DNA from: Saprospiraceae bacterium
Lineage (GTDB): Bacteria; Bacteroidota; Bacteroidia; Chitinophagales; Saprospiraceae
Assembly: GCA_029252685.1 (NCBI GenBank)
Contig: JAQXAY010000151.1
Location: 1 to 32,220 of the forward strand
Length of the DNA stretch: 32,220 bases
Reading direction: 5' to 3'
Shown: piece by piece, positions 1-8,728 of the stretch
Numbering within the stretch: the first letter of the stretch is position 1
Layout of the letters: every line of letters begins with the position of its first letter
Position numbers and translations under genes: made by a program
Notes under the pieces: generated by a model
Database searches by the model: none
Told to the model about the DNA's origin: nothing
Seen by the model: the letters and a program-made list of their open reading frames with translations, nothing else

Positions 1-16
1 ATATATATTATCGTTA

Positions 17-47
17 TTAGTAATCCATCCATTTAAGTTTATATTTG
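17..47 (+). promoter_or_regulatory. Bacteroidota-type promoter of the CotH-family gene
   Basis: TTAG at 17-20 is followed after exactly 19 bases by TATATTTG at 40-47, matching the Bacteroidota primary sigma pattern of a TTG-like -33 box and a TAnnTTTG -7 box. Transcription would start near 54, giving a leader of about 13 bases before the ATG at 67. Confidence 0.55.
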
Positions 48-66
48 TACTACTTCAAGCCAGAAC

Positions 67-2427
67 ATGAAGCAATTGAAACCATACCTTTTACTAGCAA
101 TTACTTTTTTGCTTGCTCATTCATCTTTTGGGCAGAATGGACGACCTTTAGATTTATTGGAGGAGGAAAAGCTTTTTATTGAGTTTGAACCTCAGGGTGG
201 ATTTTTTGAAGAAGGCCAGAACATTGAATTGCTTTCTAGTGATCCTAGTGCAAAAATATTTTATACCCTTGATGGTGGAGATCCGAATGAATCAGGTGCG
301 CTGCGATATAAGGGGCCAATCCTTGTTTCCAAAACGGCTATAATCAGAGCTGTAGTTGTGAAGGGTGCAGATCGCACCAAGATAAAAGCCAATACCTATT
401 TTATAAATGAACCAGCAACGAAACTTGCTGTAGTTTCTCTAGGGATACCTCCTGGTCTATTGTTTGACCCGGATAGAGGCCTGTTTGTAAAAGGAGATAG
501 TTATGATGATTCACATTGGTCTTTGCCTGGGGCAAATTTTTGGAATAGGGGGGAGTATTCAATGAATACTGAGGTTTTTATACAGAATAAGTGTGTATTC
601 CGTTCAGGTGCTGGGTTTAGATTGTTTGGTGGCATGAGTCGACTTTTTCCACAGAAGTCCTTGGCTGTAGTAACTCGTAAGAAATATGGGAAGAAGCGAA
701 TCAAATATCCTTTGTTTGGAAAGTCAGGCTTAGATGATTTTAAGTTTTTGGTGCTTCGTAACAGTGGAAGTGATTTCGACAAGGCACATTTCAGAGATCT
801 GATGATGACCTCATTGGTAGAGAAATGGGATTTGGAGAAGCAAGATGGTCGTCCTGCACATGTCTATATAAATGGCTACTATTGGGGGATATATAATATT
901 CGGGAAAAGGTTAATCGCTATTTTATAGCTGATCATAATAAAGGTGTTGATAAAGATAGTATTGATCTATTGGAGCACCGTATGAGTAAGAAGAAAGGGC
1001 GTATCTCTAATTATAAGAATATGCTCGAGTTCTTGGAGGAGGAGGATCTTTCTAGCGCAGAGAATTTCAATGCATTGACAGAGTTGATGGATGTTGAAAA
1101 CTTCATGGATTTTCAGATTGCTCAAATATACTTCGATAATAGAGATGCTGGTGGTAATATAAAGTTCTGGCGACCACAAACACCAAGAGGTAAATGGCGT
1201 TGGGTACTTTATGACACAGATTTTGGCTTTGGCTTGCATGATAAGAATGCCTTTAAATTCAATACAGTTGATTTTCATACTGAGGCAGATGGACCGAAGT
1301 GGCCTAATCCACCATGGTCTACTTTTATTCTGCGTAAATTATTAGCAAACAAAAACTTTGAAACAGCTTTCGTTAATCGATTCGCTGATCATTTGAATTA
1401 CAGTTTTAAGAGCAGTAGGGTGCAGTCTTGCATCAATTTCTATTATAAGATGCTGGAGCCGGAGATTGGCAGGCATCATGATCGTTGGAATTTGAATCAT
1501 AATTCCTGGGAGAATCAGGTTAGGATCATTAGAGACTTTGCAGAGAGTCGCCCGGAGAATATCCGTTGGCATTTGATGGATAAATTTGAAACGGGCAAGA
1601 TGCGAAATCTTCAACTTGCCAGTTCAAATGGTGGAAAACTCTTGTTGAATAATTATATCGAAGTGTCGTCTACGGCAAATTACAATGGTGTCTACTTTGA
1701 AAATTATCCGGTTCAGCTTCGTGCTGAGGCTGAGAAAGGATTTATCTTTTCACATTGGGAGATGGCAGACGGAAAGAAGTTTTATCAAGAGGATAAGGAA
1801 TTTGAATACTTGCTGGAACAAGATTCAAGTTATCTAAAAGCGGTGTTCAAAGAAGTTAGTTCTCCTTATGCTGGACTTTTAGTTATCAACGAGATCTCAA
1901 CTAATAATCTGGAGACTGGAGATTGGATCGAATTGTTTAATAATTCAGATGCTGCAATCAACTTAGAAGGCTTTTTTCTGTATGATGATAAAAATAGTTT
2001 TGCGCTGCCTGATGCAATTATAGGTGCAAGGGATTATCTGATCATTTGTCAAAATGAAACCAACTTTTTAAAGTCTTTTCCGCTCGCCTACAATACAATT
2101 GGAGATTTTAATTTTGGCTTGAATAAGCGCAAGGAACAACTTGCAGTATATGGCTCTGAAGGTGCATTGATCGATGAGTTTAAGTACAGCATTCCGGCTT
2201 TTGATACCTTGTTTACGCTTTCACTGCTTGATCCAAGTTTGAATAATCTTAGACAAAGCAACTGGGAGTTGGTTTATGATTCAGGATCACCCAATCAGGC
2301 GAACAATTCTGTTGTTCTTTCTAAGATTCAGGGTAAGCGAAATTTTTGGATTCGTTTTGGAGCATTTTTTGCAGTCATCATCATCGCAGTATGCTTACTT
2401 ATCCTTCGCAAGAATAATTCGATCTAA
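67..2427 (+). CDS. CotH-kinase-family secreted protein with lamin-tail domain and C-terminal membrane anchor
   Basis: This 786-residue protein has a signal peptide (about 1-23, ending SFGQ). Residues about 38-115 resemble a chitobiase/beta-hexosaminidase C-terminal domain (FYTLDGGDPNES). A CotH-like domain covers about 120-510 and shows LRNSGSDFD near 230, NGYYWGIYNIREK near 269-281 and YDTDFGFG at 382-389. A lamin-tail domain spans about 605-745 (INEISTNN, WIELFN). A hydrophobic helix at about 763-780 is followed by RKNNSI, so the product is probably fixed in the inner membrane with its body in the periplasm. CotH proteins in spores are protein kinases; many bacterial relatives have no known substrate, and kinase activity here is only inferred. 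The gene stands alone behind its own promoter and its stop overlaps the convergent Rieske gene. Confidence 0.85.
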   Translation: MKQLKPYLLLAITFLLAHSSFGQNGRPLDLLEEEKLFIEFEPQGGFFEEGQNIELLSSDPSAKIFYTLDGGDPNESGALRYKGPILVSKTAIIRAVVVKGADRTKIKANTYFINEPATKLAVVSLGIPPGLLFDPDRGLFVKGDSYDDSHWSLPGANFWNRGEYSMNTEVFIQNKCVFRSGAGFRLFGGMSRLFPQKSLAVVTRKKYGKKRIKYPLFGKSGLDDFKFLVLRNSGSDFDKAHFRDLMMTSLVEKWDLEKQDGRPAHVYINGYYWGIYNIREKVNRYFIADHNKGVDKDSIDLLEHRMSKKKGRISNYKNMLEFLEEEDLSSAENFNALTELMDVENFMDFQIAQIYFDNRDAGGNIKFWRPQTPRGKWRWVLYDTDFGFGLHDKNAFKFNTVDFHTEADGPKWPNPPWSTFILRKLLANKNFETAFVNRFADHLNYSFKSSRVQSCINFYYKMLEPEIGRHHDRWNLNHNSWENQVRIIRDFAESRPENIRWHLMDKFETGKMRNLQLASSNGGKLLLNNYIEVSSTANYNGVYFENYPVQLRAEAEKGFIFSHWEMADGKKFYQEDKEFEYLLEQDSSYLKAVFKEVSSPYAGLLVINEISTNNLETGDWIELFNNSDAAINLEGFFLYDDKNSFALPDAIIGARDYLIICQNETNFLKSFPLAYNTIGDFNFGLNKRKEQLAVYGSEGALIDEFKYSIPAFDTLFTLSLLDPSLNNLRQSNWELVYDSGSPNQANNSVVLSKIQGKRNFWIRFGAFFAVIIIAVCLLILRKNNSI

Positions 2428-3512
2428 TCTTGCTCGTAAAGTTTATCAAAAAGTAAGGTGTGGAAATGATGGACATTTTGTTCCATAGAAGGGGAGTAGC
2501 GACCTCTATTATAGGTTTTGCCTTTAAGTCCTTGCTGTACAGATTCTACTACAGCCTCATCTTCAAGTTCAGTTTCATCCAATGCATTGACTTCAGGGTT
2601 GAAGTGAGCCTCAGGAAACTTATAAGATTTAAACTCGATGATCGTCTTTTCTTTACTTATTGGTCGTACAATGTTCAGTGATAATCCCCAAGGGTAGAAG
2701 TTGAGCATCATGTTTGGGAATACGAAGTAGTAATATGCGTATACCTTTTTTCCATAATCTGGACTATCTGGTGGAAGTTCAAAATAAGGTTCTCCCTCTT
2801 TTGCTATCCCTACTTGTAGGTTACAATAGGCATAGGTCTCGTAGAAATATTTATCAAATTCAATGGCATTATTTAAGGCTGGATGCACAAAAGGAATGTG
2901 AAAACCTTCTAGGTAGTTATCGCAGTATAAAGCCCAATGGGCCTGCACCGTGTAATCTTTAGAGCTAGACTCAACGTATTCGAGTTGATCTAGTGGGAGC
3001 CATGAAAGACGATCGAGAATAGGTTGGAAGACCGCTTCAAAGGAAATCTTTGGGTTCATGCTTGTGAAGAGCAGATTTGCAAATCGTTCTAAAGGGAAGT
3101 TCTTTAGATGATCCTTTTCTGTTGGAAAATCCTCCACATCATCGAAGCATGGCATACTTTTGAAAGATCCATCAAGTCGAAAACATCTACCATGATAACC
3201 ACAACTGATCTGTCTATTTTGGGTTTTACTTTCTACAAGCATTTTTCCTCTATGGGTACAAACATTTGAAAGACACCTTTCTTGTCCTTGTTTGTCGGAG
3301 CTAATCAAGAGTGGTTCTTCAATGAAATAGGGCATATAGGAAAATGGATATTGAGTCATAGGTGCATCTATTTCGGATGCATCACAGGCGTACTGCCAGC
3401 TTGTTTCAAAGATCCTTTCCTTTGATTGCTCAAAGTAGGCATCTTCGGTATAGAAAGTTGCTGGAGGTGTGTGGGCCTTGCGAATATCCTTGTCAATTAT
3501 GATCTTATCCAT
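2424..3512 (-). CDS. Rieske non-heme iron oxygenase, alpha subunit
   Basis: The 362-residue product has an N-terminal Rieske [2Fe-2S] domain with ligands C85-x-H87 and C104-x2-H107 (CTHRG and CGYHG). Its C-terminal catalytic domain carries the mononuclear iron ligands H205 and H210 in EGFHIPFVH, and probably D318. The tail pattern ESVQQGL then GRY then HHFH is typical of the choline monooxygenase, glycine betaine demethylase and carnitine oxygenase branch, so a quaternary-ammonium or similar substrate is plausible but not shown. Such enzymes need a reductase; none is adjacent. The ATG at 3512 gives a full-length start. It is separated from bamA upstream by a terminator and overlaps the CotH gene tail-to-tail by four bases. 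No predicted signal peptide, so cytoplasmic. Confidence 0.88.
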   Translation of the reverse strand: MDKIIIDKDIRKAHTPPATFYTEDAYFEQSKERIFETSWQYACDASEIDAPMTQYPFSYMPYFIEEPLLISSDKQGQERCLSNVCTHRGKMLVESKTQNRQISCGYHGRCFRLDGSFKSMPCFDDVEDFPTEKDHLKNFPLERFANLLFTSMNPKISFEAVFQPILDRLSWLPLDQLEYVESSSKDYTVQAHWALYCDNYLEGFHIPFVHPALNNAIEFDKYFYETYAYCNLQVGIAKEGEPYFELPPDSPDYGKKVYAYYYFVFPNMMLNFYPWGLSLNIVRPISKEKTIIEFKSYKFPEAHFNPEVNALDETELEDEAVVESVQQGLKGKTYNRGRYSPSMEQNVHHFHTLLFDKLYEQD

Positions 3513-3541
3513 TGCTTCTTATTTCGATTTTAAAAATAGGC

Positions 3542-3580
3542 AAAAAAAAAGCGATAAACTCAAGGCTTATCGCTTTTTTA
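3542..3580 (-). terminator. Rho-independent terminator after bamA
   Basis: GCGATAA (3551-3557) pairs with TTATCGC (3567-3573) around a 9-base loop, flanked by an A-run on the left and a T-run on the right that extend the stem. On the minus strand the hairpin follows the bamA stop and ends in a U-tract. The symmetry could also end plus-strand transcription, but no plus-strand gene points in. Confidence 0.8.
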
Positions 3581-3598
3581 GGAATTGAACAATGAAGA

Positions 3599-6136
3599 TT
3601 ATTCAGGTTCGAATCCTAGAATGATGTTGAAGTTACCGTACCTAGAGAAGAAGTTATCTCCACTAACTTGTTGCTTATCAAAACCAACACCATAATCAAA
3701 TCCAAGCATTCCGAACATTGGAAGGAATACACGAAGTCCCATACCTGCTGAACGCTTTAGATCAAAAGGATTGTAGGACTCAAAGTCCTGCCATGCATTA
3801 CCTGCTTGTGCGAAGGCCATCAGATAGATCGTTGAACTTGGATTCAATGAAACTGGATACCTCAACTCCATAGTATACTTGCTGTATATTGGAGTAGCAG
3901 AAGTGTTTCCTCCGATCTGGTTAGCTTCTATATCGTTTACCTCATATCCTCTCATACTTACAATATCTGTACCATTGAAAGCACCAAGTTGTTGGTTGTT
4001 CAATCCATCACCACCCAGTTGGAATCGTTCGAATGGAGAGATACCATTGTCTTTATTATAGGCACCAATCATCCCAAGCTTTGCTTCTGTCTTAAGTGTA
4101 AGTTTACCAACAAGTGTAGTATACCATTCAGCTTTGAACTTCCACTTGTGATACTCTACCCAACGGTATTGCTCTGAAACTGGCAGATCGTTGATATCTG
4201 TTTTTCTAAACAAGGAGTATGGCAATGTAAACTGACCACTCAAGGTAAAGCTTGAACCTTCCATTGGGAATAATGGATTATTTATTGTACTACGTGCGAT
4301 CGTTTGCGTGATGGAGAAGTTGTTGAAATTACCATCAGTAATTGGGTTACCATTTCTGTCTGAAAAGGCAGATACGCTCCAGTCGTCAAGTTTGATCGTC
4401 TGTATATTAATTGCTGTTGAGCTGATGAAGTTATCATCCGGGAATTTAAGACGCGTTCCTAAGCTCAAGGTTAGACCCGTAATTGAGAAGGTACTTGTAG
4501 GTGTAAAGTCTGTAAATCCAACGCCACGTGAGAATCTAGAGTGGAAGGCTGCAACTGTAAGTGCATTTGGTTTCTTACCACCTAGCCAAGGCTCCGTAAA
4601 GGATGCATTGTAGGACTGGAATAATCGACCATTTGTTTGTGCACGAATCGAAAGACGCTGTCCATCTCCTTGTGGTAATGGAGACCAGGTTTCCTTCTTG
4701 AAGATGTTTCTAACGGAAAAGTTGTTGAATGCTACACCGAGTGTACCAATTACTCCTCTACCGAATCCACCCCAACCAGCAGAAAGCTCTAATTGGTCAG
4801 ATGGTTTTTCTTCTAAGGTATATTCAATATCCACTGTACCTCTTTGAGGATTTACCTTTGGGTTGATACCTAAGGCCTCTGGATTGAAATATCCTAAGTT
4901 TACGATTTCTCTTTGCGAACGAATAATATTTGAACGGCTGAATTTATCACCTGGAAGTGTTCTCAATTCTCTTCTTACAACGTGCTCGTGTGTTCTATCA
5001 TTTCCTTTGATGATCACTTTGTCAATCGTTGCCTGAGGACCTTCAAATATTCTTAGTTCTAGATCCAAGGAGTCTCCAACGATAGCTACTTCAACAGGAT
5101 CTACCTGGAAGAATAAGTATCCATTATCCATGTATAAAGAACTAACATCACGACCATCTTCACTGAATGAAAGTCGAGTCTGAAGAAGTTCTTCGTTATA
5201 GATATCTCCTTTTTGAATCTTAAGTCTTTGGAAAAGGGCATCATCTGGATAGATAGAGTTTCCTTTGAAGGTGATGTTTCTGAAGTAATATTTATTTCCT
5301 TCGTGTATGTTTAGATGCAGCATCAGCTGACCGTCTTCATTTCGCCACATAGAATCTGAAGTGATTCTAGCATCACGGAAGCCCAATGTATTATAATAGT
5401 TGATCAGGAATTTCTGATCTTCTAGATATAGATCTTCATCAAATTTTGAGGTTGAGAAGATCTGTTTTTTTCTTTTCGTTTCTTCAAACTGTTTCCTAAG
5501 CTTTTTGGAAGGGATGTTTGTATTTCCGGAGAAGGTAATATCCTGTATTTTTACACGATCCCCTTTTTCAACATCGAAACTCAAACGAACAGCATTTCTT
5601 CTGGTGGTGTCAATGATTTCCTGCACACCTACATTTATATCTAAATAACCTTTTTCGCGGTAGTAACTTTTGATAGCATTACTTGCGTTTGCTTTCATAT
5701 CTTCTGTTACGATACCACCTTTTACAAGATATTTAGCAACCTCTTCATTTAATTCTTCTGCAGCTGTCTTTTTAACCCCCTTGATGTTATGCACTAGATA
5801 TCGTGGTCTCTCATTGACAACGATCTCTAGGAATACTAGGTCACCTGCAATCTTTTCAATACGCAATTGAACTGAATCAAAAAGTCTTAGCTTGTAAAGT
5901 GATTTGATGGCTTTTCTAGTCTCAATTCCTGGAATAGCAACACGATCTCCAACCTTCAAACCACTAATGGATACAATGGCTTTTTCATCGCTAAACATAG
6001 AGCCAATTACTTTGATACCACCAATTTCGTAATCGGTTGGATCCGTGTAATCAACAACTTGCGCCTGGAGCTGAAGTGAGCAGGATAATAAGAATGAAAT
6101 TATTCCAAAAACACTTAATCTAATCAAATAAGTCAT
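3599..6136 (-). CDS. bamA: Outer-membrane protein assembly factor BamA
   Basis: BamA is the Omp85-family core of the machinery that folds beta-barrel proteins into the outer membrane. The 845-residue product has a signal peptide (about 1-26, ending LQAQ), five POTRA-like repeats at about 37-110, 111-190, 193-280, 283-365 and 368-445, and a 16-strand-type barrel from about 448 to the end. The barrel contains the conserved loop-6 motif as MRGYE (728-732) and ends in an aromatic-rich last strand (NFNIILGFEPE). Length is usual for Bacteroidota. It follows uppS on the same strand with 158 bases between and no hairpin there, so co-transcription is likely. The terminator right after it separates it from the Rieske gene; no skp/ompH gene follows, unlike many relatives. 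Confidence 0.95.
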   Translation of the reverse strand: MTYLIRLSVFGIISFLLSCSLQLQAQVVDYTDPTDYEIGGIKVIGSMFSDEKAIVSISGLKVGDRVAIPGIETRKAIKSLYKLRLFDSVQLRIEKIAGDLVFLEIVVNERPRYLVHNIKGVKKTAAEELNEEVAKYLVKGGIVTEDMKANASNAIKSYYREKGYLDINVGVQEIIDTTRRNAVRLSFDVEKGDRVKIQDITFSGNTNIPSKKLRKQFEETKRKKQIFSTSKFDEDLYLEDQKFLINYYNTLGFRDARITSDSMWRNEDGQLMLHLNIHEGNKYYFRNITFKGNSIYPDDALFQRLKIQKGDIYNEELLQTRLSFSEDGRDVSSLYMDNGYLFFQVDPVEVAIVGDSLDLELRIFEGPQATIDKVIIKGNDRTHEHVVRRELRTLPGDKFSRSNIIRSQREIVNLGYFNPEALGINPKVNPQRGTVDIEYTLEEKPSDQLELSAGWGGFGRGVIGTLGVAFNNFSVRNIFKKETWSPLPQGDGQRLSIRAQTNGRLFQSYNASFTEPWLGGKKPNALTVAAFHSRFSRGVGFTDFTPTSTFSITGLTLSLGTRLKFPDDNFISSTAINIQTIKLDDWSVSAFSDRNGNPITDGNFNNFSITQTIARSTINNPLFPMEGSSFTLSGQFTLPYSLFRKTDINDLPVSEQYRWVEYHKWKFKAEWYTTLVGKLTLKTEAKLGMIGAYNKDNGISPFERFQLGGDGLNNQQLGAFNGTDIVSMRGYEVNDIEANQIGGNTSATPIYSKYTMELRYPVSLNPSSTIYLMAFAQAGNAWQDFESYNPFDLKRSAGMGLRVFLPMFGMLGFDYGVGFDKQQVSGDNFFSRYGNFNIILGFEPE

Positions 6137-6294
6137 AATAAATTATAAGGTTGGCAAATGCCTGTTTTTTTAAACACTGACGAATATCGCAATTTCTTTG
6201 CTTGTTCCCCTAATGAAATCCAATTAAATCAATTTGAAGTTCATATAGATATAGAGGCTTTAAAGTAAGCATTGGTTGTACTTCGTTCAAAATA

Positions 6295-7029
6295 TTAGAT
6301 CTGTTCGCTTGTTTTACCAAATCTGCGCTCTCTTGATTGAAAATCAAGGATTGCTTCAAATAGATTTTCTTTCCTAAAATCCGGCCAAAGCACAGGGGTA
6401 AAGAAGAGCTCAGAATAAGCTATTTCCCACAATAGAAAATTGCTAATTCGACTCTCTCCACTGGTTCGGATCAATAATTCCGGATCAGGAATATTTTTTG
6501 TAGATAAGGCAGATTCAAAATCTGACTCTGTAAGTTTCTTTGCTGTAAGTTCTTTACGCTCGACCTTATCTGCAATGGTTTTGACGGCTTGCATAATGTC
6601 CCATTTTGCACTGTAATTGAGTGCAAGAATCAAGCAGAGTCCATCATTATCCTGTGTGTCCTCAATAGCTTTAGCAAGTGCTCTTCTGCTCTTTGCAGGC
6701 AATGCATCACTGTTGCCAATGGTCTCCAGTCTTATGTTGTTTTTGTTCAGAACAGAAACTTCGGTCTTGATTGTTTCTACCAATAAGGCCATTAAAGCAG
6801 TTACTTCAAGTTTTGGTCTATTCCAATTTTCAGTAGAAAAGGCATAAAGTGTCAAGTATTTGATACCCAATTCAGCACAACCCTCAGTAACTTCTCGTAC
6901 TGATTTAACACCACTTTTATGTCCGAAGACCCGTGGTTTACCTTGTCTTTTTGCCCATCTTCCATTGCCATCCATGATGATTGCAATATGATCTGGAATT
7001 CTTTCTATGTCTATTTGATCAATCAACAC
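6295..7029 (-). CDS. uppS: Isoprenyl transferase (undecaprenyl diphosphate synthase)
   Basis: This cis-prenyltransferase extends farnesyl diphosphate with isopentenyl diphosphate to make the C55 carrier lipid for peptidoglycan and surface glycans. The 244-residue protein, of usual length, has the signature MDGNGRW at 19-25 with catalytic D20, the region FSTENWNRP at 64-72, and the C-terminal isopentenyl-diphosphate site RTSGESRISNFLLWE at 188-202. The start codon is GTG at 7027-7029; no upstream ATG is available in frame. It precedes bamA, a conserved Bacteroidota pairing. Its lipid product is the substrate of the WecA-like transferase encoded divergently at 7626. Confidence 0.96.
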   Translation of the reverse strand: MLIDQIDIERIPDHIAIIMDGNGRWAKRQGKPRVFGHKSGVKSVREVTEGCAELGIKYLTLYAFSTENWNRPKLEVTALMALLVETIKTEVSVLNKNNIRLETIGNSDALPAKSRRALAKAIEDTQDNDGLCLILALNYSAKWDIMQAVKTIADKVERKELTAKKLTESDFESALSTKNIPDPELLIRTSGESRISNFLLWEIAYSELFFTPVLWPDFRKENLFEAILDFQSRERRFGKTSEQI

Positions 7030-7104
7030 TATCCAATTGTGAAATTACACATCAGTTTTAGCTGTTTTTTTGAATAAAAAAGCCAAAAACTTCGTTAAAG
7101 TATA

Positions 7105-7135
7105 CAAAATTAGGAAATTCCTTGTAATTGCTAAA
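7105..7135 (-). promoter_or_regulatory. Probable uppS promoter
   Basis: Read on the minus strand, 7112-7105 is TAATTTTG, an exact TAnnTTTG -7 box. About 19 bases upstream lies GTTTAG as a weak -33 box. The start would fall near 7098, some 70 bases before the GTG. Confidence 0.45.
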
Positions 7136-7159
7136 CTTGAACTTCCTTTGTTATCTTTT
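7127..7159 (+). promoter_or_regulatory. Possible promoter of the lipoprotein-wecA-crcB run
   Basis: ATTG at 7127-7130 and TATCTTTT at 7152-7159 are 21 bases apart. The -7 box lacks the final G and the spacing is slightly long, so this is a tentative call. It would start transcription about 25 bases before the ATG at 7192, back-to-back with the uppS promoter. Confidence 0.3.
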
Positions 7160-7191
7160 TCACTACAATTAAATTAAACCGACTGAATTCT

Positions 7192-7599
7192 ATGCGATAT
7201 TTCAATCAAATTTTACTCTTTGGATCTATTTTACTGGTATTCAATGCTTGTTCTGTAATAGAATGTGGCAATTCTTCTGAGGATCTTGTTGATAATTTTA
7301 CTAATTTCGTTGACAATGTCGGAGACCTTAAATTAGACTATGAGTCTAAGCAGTGGGCAATCCACGATAAGCGCTTCGAACATTTTTTGGAGGATTGTTA
7401 TGAGCACCATGAAGTGGATATGACGGGTAGAGAACGCCGCAGGTTTTGGGGTAAAGTCCTGAAATATGTTAAGCTCCGCTACGGAACGAGTGTTATTCGT
7501 CAATTGTTTACAAAAGAGGATTCAATGTCGATTGAGAACTTCTTCAAAGATGGCGCGCTAGATGATCTCAAGAAAAAGTTGAAAACAACCCCAAATTAA
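7192..7599 (+). CDS. Small predicted lipoprotein of unknown function
   Basis: I do not recognise this 135-residue protein. It begins with a basic tip and a hydrophobic stretch ending in VFNAC, a probable lipobox with C20 as the lipidated residue. The mature part is hydrophilic and mostly helical in character, rich in charged residues, with two further cysteines (C25 and C69). It ends in a lysine-rich segment (LKKKLKTT). It lies 26 bases upstream of the WecA-like gene on the same strand and probably shares its transcript, hinting at an envelope role. No catalytic motif is visible. Confidence 0.75.
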   Translation: MRYFNQILLFGSILLVFNACSVIECGNSSEDLVDNFTNFVDNVGDLKLDYESKQWAIHDKRFEHFLEDCYEHHEVDMTGRERRRFWGKVLKYVKLRYGTSVIRQLFTKEDSMSIENFFKDGALDDLKKKLKTTPN

Positions 7600-7625
7600 G
7601 AGAGAAAACAAAGTAAACCGATTTT

Positions 7626-8717
7626 ATGCAAGACATCATTTTGGCATTCATTACCGCCTTTTCATTAACCTACTTTGCAGTTCCATCCATTATTCAAATT
7701 GCAAAAGAGAAAAACTTGGTCGATATTCCTGGAGGCAGGCATTCGCACAAGGAGATAACGCCTTCTCTTGGAGGGGTTGGTATCTTTGCCGGTTTTGTAT
7801 TTTCTATGGTCTTGTGGTTAGACTATCAAAGTGTAGACGGGATACAATATCTGATCTGTTCCTTGTTGATTTTGTTTTTGGTCGGTCTACGGGATGATAT
7901 CATTCCAATGAGTGCAAAGGTCAAGCTTTTCGCACAACTCCTTGCTGCATCGATCCTTGTCTTCAAATCTGGATACTACCTCGATAGTTTTTATGGACTC
8001 TTTGGAGTGGAGGAATTGACTAAGCCTGTTGCCTTTAGTTTTACCTTACTACTCTATATCTTTTTGATCAATGCCTTTAATTTAATTGATGGAATAAACG
8101 GGCTTTCTGGGAGTATTTCATTGATTATAAGTGGAGTGGCAGGTGTTTGGTTCTACTTAGTAGGCGATGTTTCCCTATCGTTGGTTTGTTTTGCATTGGC
8201 GGGATCTATTGTGGGTTTTTTGCGTTACAATATATTTGCTGCAACGATATTTATGGGGGATACAGGGTCCACAATACTTGGACTCATGTGTGGATTTATT
8301 TCTATAGAGATGATGGCAGTAAATGATATACTCCCCTTGAATGAGGTATATCGGATTGATTCGATACCTGCAGTGATTGTTGGCATATACATATTTCCGA
8401 TCTTCGATACAATTCGGGTGTTTTTTATTCGAGTTTTGCGTGGAAACTCACCATTTAATCCAGACCGTAGGCATATACATCATATGTTAATCGATGTTGG
8501 CCTATCTCATTTTCAGGCAACTTCCCTATTGGTGGGGGTTAACTTTATTTTTATGTTCATCGTGTTTAGATTTCAGACGATTGGAGCTTTTTATTTAATG
8601 CTACTGATTTTTTCGTTAGCAGCAAGTCTTGCAATGATCCTGCATCGGGTGAATTTTAAGATGGGTAAAAAATCTAAGATAGACGATACAGAAGAGGAAG
8701 AAGCAATTGTCAATTAA
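7626..8717 (+). CDS. WecA/TagO/MraY-family glycan-initiating phosphotransferase
   Basis: The family transfers a sugar 1-phosphate (often GlcNAc-1-P) from its UDP form to undecaprenyl phosphate, starting a lipid-linked glycan at the inner membrane. The 363-residue protein is polytopic with about ten or eleven hydrophobic helices. It shows the family landmarks in order: DIPGGRHSHKEITPSLGG at 33-50, the aspartate pair D90-D91, NLIDGINGLSG at 152-162, MGDTGS at 210-215 and RRHIHH at 281-286. The HIHH motif favours the WecA/TagO group over MraY. There are no glycosyltransferase neighbours, so the glycan made cannot be named. It ends in an acidic cytoplasmic tail (DDTEEEEA). Confidence 0.9.
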   Translation: MQDIILAFITAFSLTYFAVPSIIQIAKEKNLVDIPGGRHSHKEITPSLGGVGIFAGFVFSMVLWLDYQSVDGIQYLICSLLILFLVGLRDDIIPMSAKVKLFAQLLAASILVFKSGYYLDSFYGLFGVEELTKPVAFSFTLLLYIFLINAFNLIDGINGLSGSISLIISGVAGVWFYLVGDVSLSLVCFALAGSIVGFLRYNIFAATIFMGDTGSTILGLMCGFISIEMMAVNDILPLNEVYRIDSIPAVIVGIYIFPIFDTIRVFFIRVLRGNSPFNPDRRHIHHMLIDVGLSHFQATSLLVGVNFIFMFIVFRFQTIGAFYLMLLIFSLAASLAMILHRVNFKMGKKSKIDDTEEEEAIVN

Positions 8718-8728
8718 TACTATTTGGT

